Shown here: positions 59,036 through 64,000 of the stretch, piece by piece
How the letters are laid out: every line of letters begins with the position of its first letter
Numbering within the stretch: the stretch's first letter is position 1
Source of the DNA: Elusimicrobium sp.
GTDB taxonomy: Bacteria > Elusimicrobiota > Elusimicrobia > Elusimicrobiales > Elusimicrobiaceae
Assembly: GCA_015062115.1 (NCBI GenBank)
Contig: SUVG01000007.1
Location: 47,716 to 111,715 of the forward strand
Direction: 5' to 3'
DNA length: 64,000 bases
The notes under the pieces: model-generated
The model's database searches: none
The model's input: the letters and a program-made list of their open reading frames with translations, nothing else
Told to the model about the DNA's origin: nothing
Made by a program: the position numbers and the translations under genes

Positions 59036-59857
59036 CTAGAAGCGAACGAAGCGTACAACTTTGAGTTCACAACCGAGTTTTTTAGATTCTTCGGCCAAAT
59101 AATCGGCAACGGTAACTTTGTTGTCTTTAATGGTGCCTTGTTCCAACAGGCAGTTTTCTTTGGCGAATTTTTTAACTTTACCGGGCAACATTTTTTCAAT
59201 GGCGGCTTCCGGTTTGCCTTCGTTCAAAGCCTGGGTTTTGTAGATATCCAATTCTTTGTCGATTACTTCTTGCGGAATATCTTCGGCTTTGATCCAGCTG
59301 CTTTGCATACCTACGGTGTGCATGGCAAGCCCGCGGGCAATTTCTTTTACGGCTTCCAAGTCGGAGGCGCCGGAAGCGGCGAGTTCCAACAAAGAGGCTT
59401 TTTTATTGTCGGAGTGAACATAGTACGCCATCACAGAACCTTCGGCCGGGGCCCAGTTGTAGGCCCCTTTGAAGGTGGTATTTTCCCCGAATTTGGGGGC
59501 TTTTTCCGTGATTTGGCCTTTGATGAATTCGTCTTCATTGTAGTTTACGCCGGGGTGTTCCAATACATATTGGGCCAAGTCTTCGGCGAGTTGAATGAAG
59601 GCATCGGTTTTGGCTACGAAGTCGGTTTCGCAACCCAAGTAGGCCATGGCATAGTTTTTACCGTCGGTTTTTACGCTGACGCGGCCTTCTTTGGTGGCGC
59701 GGTCGGAGCGTTTAGCCATATCGGCCAAACCTTTTTTGCGTAAGAACACGATGGCTTGTTCCATATCGTTGTTGTTTTCCATCAGGGCTTTTTTGCAGTC
59801 CATCAAACCAGCCCCGGTTTTTTCTCTTAAAACTTTAATATCTTCGGCTAAAGACAT
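59036..59857 (-). CDS. tsf: Elongation factor Ts
   Basis: EF-Ts recycles EF-Tu-GDP. The 273-residue protein has the N-terminal UBA-like domain (IKVLREKTGAGLMDCKKALMENN, read in part: LREKTGAGLMDCKKAL), the core TDFVAKTDAFIQLAEDLA, and the C-terminal region with the LLEQ-IKDNKVTV block. It follows rpsB by 77 nt, the universal order. Confidence 0.95.
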   Translation of the reverse strand: MSLAEDIKVLREKTGAGLMDCKKALMENNNDMEQAIVFLRKKGLADMAKRSDRATKEGRVSVKTDGKNYAMAYLGCETDFVAKTDAFIQLAEDLAQYVLEHPGVNYNEDEFIKGQITEKAPKFGENTTFKGAYNWAPAEGSVMAYYVHSDNKKASLLELAASGASDLEAVKEIARGLAMHTVGMQSSWIKAEDIPQEVIDKELDIYKTQALNEGKPEAAIEKMLPGKVKKFAKENCLLEQGTIKDNKVTVADYLAEESKKLGCELKVVRFVRF

Positions 59858-59934
59858 TTGTTTCTCCTATTTAAGTGAAGGTAAAACTGGCGGGAAGTCC
59901 CCGTTTTAAGGCGGGAACCTCCCCTGAAGCAAAT

Positions 59935-60981
59935 TTATTTGGCTTCTTCGGCTTTTTCTTCCGTAACTTCTTCGGCTTTTTCAGCTTTGGCTTTTACGGT
60001 TTTTTTGGTTTTGGTAGCCGTGGTTTTTTTGGTAGTGGTTCTTTTTTTAGCGGCCGGTTTTTTGGCGGGTTTTTCTTCCGCTTTTACTTCTTCGGCTACT
60101 ACTTCTTCTTTTACTTCTTCTACCACTACTTCTTCTTTAGCAGGTTCTTCCGCTTTCACTTCTTCCGCTTTTACTTCTTCGGCGGCAACTTCTTCTTTGG
60201 CTTCTTCGGCTTTTTCAGCGGCCAACATGGCAGTTTCAAAAGCTTGGGCCATTACCGGGTTGTCGGCGGGAGCGGCTTCGGCGGTTTTTACGGCTTCCAA
60301 TTCGGCTTTACCTTCCAAAATGGAATCGGCGATAGCGGCGCAGAAAAGTTTAATGGAGCGCGCGGCGTCGTCGTTACCGGGAACCGGAACGCTAATCATA
60401 TCGGGGTCGGCATTGGTATCGCACACGGCTACTACCGGGATTCCGAGCGCGTAAGATTCGCGCACAGCACCGGCGGTATCAACCGGGTCGATTACAAAAA
60501 CCACATCGGGCAATACTTTCATATCGCGGATGCCACCCAATAATTTTTGCAAGCGCAACATTTCTTTACCGAGTCTGCTGGCTTCTTTTTTGGAGATGGC
60601 TTTGAACACGCCGGAGGCTTCCCATTTTTCCAATTCGTTAAGTCTTTCGACAGATTTTTTTACGGTTTGGAAGTTGGTAAGCGTACCGCCCAACCATTTT
60701 TCATGGATGCAGTAGGCACCGCAGCGGGCGGCTTCTGCTTGGATGGCTTCTTGGGCTTGTTTTTTGGTACCGACGAACAAAAATTTGGAACCTTTTTTGC
60801 TTTCTTCTTTAATAAAAGCGCAGGCTTTTTTAAGTTCTTTGGCGGTTTTTTGTAAGTCTAAGATATGGACGCCGTTTCTTTCACCGAAGATAAAGCGACC
60901 CATTTTGGGGTTCCAGCGGGAAGTTTGGTGACCGAAGTGCACGCCGGCTTCCAGCATGGCTTTCATAGATACATTGCTCAT
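59935..60981 (-). CDS. rpsB: 30S ribosomal protein S2 with a long charged C-terminal tail
   Basis: Ribosomal protein S2 completes the 30S body. The core (about residues 1-228) has [59 protein letters not shown] and the C-terminal [20 protein letters not shown]. The protein is 348 residues, about 100 longer than usual. The extra tail is Ala/Glu/Lys/Val-rich and acidic, then a Lys/Thr-rich basic stretch ([19 protein letters not shown]), then acidic again. Similar charged tails occur on S2 in some phyla. The tail's role is unknown. Confidence 0.93.
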   Translation of the reverse strand: MSNVSMKAMLEAGVHFGHQTSRWNPKMGRFIFGERNGVHILDLQKTAKELKKACAFIKEESKKGSKFLFVGTKKQAQEAIQAEAARCGAYCIHEKWLGGTLTNFQTVKKSVERLNELEKWEASGVFKAISKKEASRLGKEMLRLQKLLGGIRDMKVLPDVVFVIDPVDTAGAVRESYALGIPVVAVCDTNADPDMISVPVPGNDDAARSIKLFCAAIADSILEGKAELEAVKTAEAAPADNPVMAQAFETAMLAAEKAEEAKEEVAAEEVKAEEVKAEEPAKEEVVVEEVKEEVVAEEVKAEEKPAKKPAAKKRTTTKKTTATKTKKTVKAKAEKAEEVTEEKAEEAK

Positions 60982-61117
60982 TTTTATTCTCCTGTGGCCG
61001 CCGCCTAAATTTGGGTAGAGGTTACCCGGGTGGCTTTGGCCGTTGGTGTCGTCGGGACAGGCTTGGATTTACGAACTTTTTTCGCTCTCCCGCTCAATTT
61101 ACACCTGATATATTATA
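60982..61117 (-). promoter_or_regulatory. rpsB promoter and long structured leader
   Basis: On the minus strand TGG-TATAAT (61112-61117) is an extended -10, giving a leader of about 124 nt before the rpsB ATG, which has AGGAG. The leader contains a GGGTA/TACCC hairpin and GGCC/GCC pairings. A long rpsB leader is typical of S2 autoregulation in other bacteria; no precise match was made. Confidence 0.5.
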
Positions 61118-61123
61118 CCATAA

Positions 61124-61156
61124 ATAAAAAAACCGCGCACCTAGTGGTACGCGGTT
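61124..61156 (-). terminator. Terminator of the tandem surface-repeat genes
   Basis: AACCGCG plus ACC pair with GGT plus CGCGGTT (61131-61141 with 61146-61156), one mismatch, around 4 nt. Seven T follow on the minus strand, immediately before the rpsB promoter. Confidence 0.83.
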
Positions 61157-61174
61157 CATGTGTTTCTAAATAAA

Positions 61175-61645
61175 TTAGAAGCGGCCGTTTACAAGTACCA
61201 TTACCGGGAACCAACCGTTTTTGGCAATGTTTACCAAACCGATTTGCAACCCGTGAATGTTTTTTACATTGTTCACGAAACCCAACTGTACACCGGTCAA
61301 ACTTTCGGCTTGGTTATAGAAACCGAGTTGGGCGCCTTTCAAATATCCTTCGGATAAGTTGATAGCGGCCAATTGCGCACCGGTCAATTTGTTGGAGCGG
61401 GAAAGAAGAGCACTTTGTACCCCTTTCACTTCGCCGGCCTTACCGTACACATAGTCCAACTGAACACCGGCCAGGTAATCAGTATCCGAACCGATACCGA
61501 GTTCCAACCCGGTAATGTGTTGGGTGTTCGCCGGAGCGGCGATAGCCAATCTTTTACCCCACAAAGAGAGTTTTACAATACCGCTTTCAGCAAAAGCCGG
61601 CGCGGCGCAGAGCACAAAGGCTAATAACACTGCTAGTTTTTTCAT
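61175..61645 (-). CDS. Surface-repeat protein A (LA_2272-type repeats)
   Basis: The 156-residue exported protein has a signal peptide (MKKLAVLLAFVLCAAPAFA) and imperfect repeats of about 20 residues built on GVQLGFVN/GLQIGLVN-like units, ending NGWFPVMVLVNGRF. This repeat style matches the LA_2272 surface repeat family, whose beta-rich proteins are predicted in the outer membrane. Function is unknown. It is paralogous to the next gene 33 nt upstream and shares its transcript and terminator. Confidence 0.8.
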   Translation of the reverse strand: MKKLAVLLAFVLCAAPAFAESGIVKLSLWGKRLAIAAPANTQHITGLELGIGSDTDYLAGVQLDYVYGKAGEVKGVQSALLSRSNKLTGAQLAAINLSEGYLKGAQLGFYNQAESLTGVQLGFVNNVKNIHGLQIGLVNIAKNGWFPVMVLVNGRF

Positions 61646-61678
61646 GTATATTTCTCCTTTTATTTACTTCTATACCTA

Positions 61679-62194
61679 CTAAAAGCGTCCGTTCACAAAA
61701 ACCATGGCCGGGAACCAACCGTTTTCGGCAATGTTGATTAAACCGATTTGCAATCCTTCAATCGTACGGGCATAGTTGACAAAACCTAATTGGGCCCCAT
61801 GGATAAATTCGGCTTTGTTAAAGAAACCCCATTGAACACCCGTGCCGCTGTTTTCCACCATGTTGACAACACCCAACTGGGCTCCTGTCAGTTTTTCGGT
61901 TTTGGTAAGCAGGGCCGCTTGGGCACCGTAAGTTTCACCAACCATGCTAACAATCCAAGCCGAGCTGAGACCTTTGAGTTCGTATTGCGTTTGCGCGATT
62001 AACAAATCTAACTGAACACCGGTAACGGTAGCCGTGTTGGACATAATACCAAAATCTACGCCTGTTACATCTTGCGTGTTTGCGGGAGTGGCTAAAGCCA
62101 AATGATCCCACAACGAAAGCTTAAAAACAGCCGTTTCGGCCGCAGCCGGAAGCGTTGCCAAAAACAAGACTACAACTGCGAGTAATTTTTTCAT
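61679..62194 (-). CDS. Surface-repeat protein B (LA_2272-type repeats)
   Basis: The 171-residue exported paralogue of protein A has the signal peptide MKKLLAVVVLFLATLPAAA, the same N-terminal motif FKLSLWDHLALATPANTQ, and repeats such as LTGAQLGVVNM, GVQWGFFNKAEFIHG and GAQLGFVNYARTIEGLQ. It ends NGWFPAMVFVNGRF, nearly identical to protein A. The pair probably arose by tandem duplication. Membrane-spanning beta-structure is inferred from alternating hydrophobic residues. Confidence 0.8.
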   Translation of the reverse strand: MKKLLAVVVLFLATLPAAAETAVFKLSLWDHLALATPANTQDVTGVDFGIMSNTATVTGVQLDLLIAQTQYELKGLSSAWIVSMVGETYGAQAALLTKTEKLTGAQLGVVNMVENSGTGVQWGFFNKAEFIHGAQLGFVNYARTIEGLQIGLINIAENGWFPAMVFVNGRF

Positions 62195-62283
62195 TTCTTA
62201 CAATTCCTCCAAAATAGTTTAAGTTTATGCTTTATTTTAGCAATTTTCCGCAAGATTAGGGGAATAAAAAAAGAAATAAAAAT

Positions 62284-62292
62284 TGCTAGAAT
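62284..62292 (+). promoter_or_regulatory. Extended -10 upstream of nadE
   Basis: TGC-TAGAAT. The nadE ATG at 62310 follows a GAGG ribosome-binding site after a short leader. Confidence 0.5.
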
Positions 62293-62309
62293 AAAAACAG
62301 AGGTAATTT

Positions 62310-63812
62310 ATGAAAATCAACTTGGTTTCTTTTAATCCGCTTTCTGCGGATATAAGCGGCAACGGCCGCAAAATAGTAGAACTTTTGCGTGCCCCGGCCC
62401 CGCAGGCAGATTTGTTTGTGTTCCCGGAAGCGGCCTTGTGCGGTTGCCCTCTGTTTGATTTGTTTGATGATAAATGTCTTCAAACGCAGAACGCTGTTAC
62501 CTTGAAAGAAATTGCCAAGGAAATCAAAAATACTCCATGCGTGCTGGGATATCTGGAAAAAGATGGAAAAGCCCATACCACCGCTGCCGCTTATATATAT
62601 AAAGGAAAAATTACCAAGATTTTTGATTCGGAACTTATTTCCTTAAACGGGAAAAATATTCAAATTACCCTGACCGACCCGCAAGACTTTCAGCCCGACC
62701 CGGACGCCGACACAGTCCTTTTCCTGCTTGCCCGCCCTTATATAAAAGGAAACATTACCACGCGCTTAGATGCCCTTAAAAAATTTGCCAAAAAGTATGC
62801 GGTGCCTTCCTGCCTGTGTAATTTGTTAGGCGGCGGGGACGGAATGATTTTTGACGGGCTTACTGCTGTAGCAGATAAGAAAGGTACACTTGTTTTGTTG
62901 GGGGAACTGTTCCGCGAACAGGTGTTGACTTTTGATACGGACGGAAAATATACGCCTATTATCTACAAAAAAGAGGAGAAGGGGGAACTTCTTTCCGCGT
63001 TGACTTTCGGTGTGCAAGATTATGCCCATAAAAGCGGTTTTGATAAAGTGGTGTTTGGGTTAAGCGGCGGGATTGATTCCGCCGTTACGGCTGTGTTGGC
63101 GGCCCGTGCTTTGGGCGGGGAAAGTGTGCACTGTGTTTCTTTGCCTTCTTTCTGCACAAGCGATTTGAGCAAAACCCTGGCCGGACAATTAGCCCTCAAT
63201 TTAGGTGTTAATTTAGAAGAAGTCGGGGTAAACCCTGTTCTTGAAAAAACGAACGAGGTGTTTGAACATATTGTTTCCAAACCCAAAGAAGTAACCCAGC
63301 AGGAATTGCAATCCCGCCTGCGTACGGCCGTTCTCGGGGCGTTGGCCGCCGAATATAATGCCATGCTTATTTCCACGGACGACAAAAGCGAAAATGCCGT
63401 GGGCTCCATGGTGCTTTACGGTGATTCGGGCGGAAATTTACAACCGCTCGGCGATTTGTATAAAACCGAAATTTATGAATTGGCGGAATATATAAATAGG
63501 GAAGAAGAAATTATCCCCCAGGGTATTATTGATCGTGCGCCCACTTCGGAATTATCGCCCAACCAAAAAGATGAAGACACCCTTCCGCCCTACTCCGTGT
63601 TGGATAAAATTTTGCGTGCTTACTTGGAAGATAATTTAACGGCGGAAGAAATTACAAAAAAATTTCGCGTCAAACCAGGCATGGTAACGGATATATTAAC
63701 CCGCGTAAACCAAGCGGACTTAAAACGCCGCCAGACCTCGCCCGTGTTGCAAGTTACCGTGCGCCCTTTTTCGGCGGTACTTCGTCCCATTATTAAAAAA
63801 ATTAACCTATGA
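62310..63812 (+). CDS. nadE: NAD(+) synthetase with a degenerate N-terminal glutaminase domain
   Basis: NadE amidates deamido-NAD, the last step of NAD synthesis. The 500-residue protein has a C-terminal synthetase with the P-loop SGGIDS at 252-257, the STDDKSENAVG block and GGNLQPLGDLYKTEI. The N-terminal nitrilase-like domain keeps FPE40 and NLLGGGDGMIFDG. However, the segment that should hold the catalytic Lys reads FDSELIS, and the region of the catalytic Cys (usually ICEDxW) reads ITLTDPQDF. Both appear lost and the domain is short. It may therefore use free ammonia. The next gene overlaps by 4 nt. Confidence 0.9.
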   Translation: MKINLVSFNPLSADISGNGRKIVELLRAPAPQADLFVFPEAALCGCPLFDLFDDKCLQTQNAVTLKEIAKEIKNTPCVLGYLEKDGKAHTTAAAYIYKGKITKIFDSELISLNGKNIQITLTDPQDFQPDPDADTVLFLLARPYIKGNITTRLDALKKFAKKYAVPSCLCNLLGGGDGMIFDGLTAVADKKGTLVLLGELFREQVLTFDTDGKYTPIIYKKEEKGELLSALTFGVQDYAHKSGFDKVVFGLSGGIDSAVTAVLAARALGGESVHCVSLPSFCTSDLSKTLAGQLALNLGVNLEEVGVNPVLEKTNEVFEHIVSKPKEVTQQELQSRLRTAVLGALAAEYNAMLISTDDKSENAVGSMVLYGDSGGNLQPLGDLYKTEIYELAEYINREEEIIPQGIIDRAPTSELSPNQKDEDTLPPYSVLDKILRAYLEDNLTAEEITKKFRVKPGMVTDILTRVNQADLKRRQTSPVLQVTVRPFSAVLRPIIKKINL

Positions 63813-64000
63813 AAAAAACACTTTTGTTCCTGTTTTTAATAAATGTTTTTTTACCGGTTGTTGCGGCCGATACCTTATTTTTAGGCCCGCGAAATATGCG
63901 CGTAAGCGAGGACGGGGAATTTTCCTGGATAGATGTTACCCCGGAACCGGAAGCCTTTGATAATTTGTGGGCTTACCGGTTATTCCCTGCAGAAAAATTC
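63809..64000 (+). CDS. Exported protein, N-terminal part (cut by window edge)
   Basis: ATG 63809 overlaps the nadE stop (ATGA), so translation is coupled. The first 64 codons are present and the frame is open at the edge. A signal peptide (MKKTLLFLFLINVFLPVVAA) is followed by DTLFLGPRNMRVSEDGEFSW. The family cannot be judged from this part. Confidence 0.75.
   Translation, partial: MKKTLLFLFLINVFLPVVAADTLFLGPRNMRVSEDGEFSWIDVTPEPEAFDNLWAYRLFPAEKF

Noticed and set aside
59875..60543. Phe/Gly-rich 222-codon plus-strand ORF
   Set aside because: It is the shadow of the Glu/Lys-rich S2 tail on the opposite strand; GAA and AAG runs read as TTC and CTT.

Overview
This 64 kb window looks like chromosome of an anaerobic, Gram-negative bacterium. 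Anaerobic life is suggested by a class III ribonucleotide reductase and HydG, an [FeFe]-hydrogenase maturase. An outer membrane is indicated by genes for lipid A, Kdo and ADP-heptose synthesis. Six separate prepilin-like genes share the N-terminus GFTLIELLVVVLIIGILSA or a close variant. Together these point towards Elusimicrobiota; that assignment is inference, since no rRNA is present. Genes are dense, use the standard code, and most transcription units end in clear intrinsic terminators. I saw no rRNA, tRNA, CRISPR array, insertion sequence or prophage.

Layout. 1-8.2 kb: ruvA-ruvB-spoIID-queA, hydG, a pyrimidine-nucleoside phosphorylase, a ZIP transporter and an aldo/keto reductase. 8.2-15.4 kb: a membrane protein, an M29 aminopeptidase, an internally duplicated exported protein, and the anaerobic RNR locus, in which the glycyl-radical domain is a separate 67-residue gene. 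15.4-20.7 kb: tspO, an accB-like gene without the biotinylated lysine, accC, rfaE2, a serine-palmitoyltransferase-like gene and a GNAT protein. 20.8-30.7 kb: four pilin-like genes, typA, an ftsA-like gene, an ABC-F ATPase and a DEAD-box helicase. 30.7-35.3 kb: a structured transcript carrying a 29-codon ORF, nadB, a MATE exporter and an exported Cys-rich protein. 35.4-45.2 kb: pyrG, kdsB, rfaE1, a DUF3108 lipoprotein, gmhB, lpxL, lpxK, a dead polysaccharide deacetylase-like protein and a glycosyltransferase. 44.3-48.5 kb: rbfA-nrnA-truB-ribF and two pilins. 48.6-61.1 kb: the classic rpsB-tsf-pyrH-frr-uppS-cdsA-dxr-rseP-ispG-proS cluster with three inserted genes. 61.2-64 kb: two tandem surface-repeat proteins, nadE and the start of an exported protein.

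How it works together. Envelope assembly dominates: isoprenoid precursors (dxr, ispG), undecaprenyl diphosphate (uppS), phospholipid (cdsA), heptose (rfaE1, rfaE2, gmhB), Kdo activation (kdsB), lipid A (lpxK, lpxL) and possibly sphingolipid (spt plus GNAT). NAD synthesis is represented by nadB and nadE.

The most unusual signals are: (1) a class III RNR split into a catalytic core and a free glycyl-radical subunit, both with helical ends that could pair; (2) twelve genes whose ATG lies 5-7 nt after a -10 hexamer with no ribosome-binding site, a pattern expected for leaderless mRNAs; (3) a roughly 290-nt structured transcript with a tiny ORF at 30764-31090; (4) two pilin genes with matching promoter-leaders whose -35/-10 spacers contain poly-T tracts of 12 and 9; and (5) three conserved enzymatic domains that have lost catalytic residues (AccB, the NodB-like protein and the NadE glutaminase domain).
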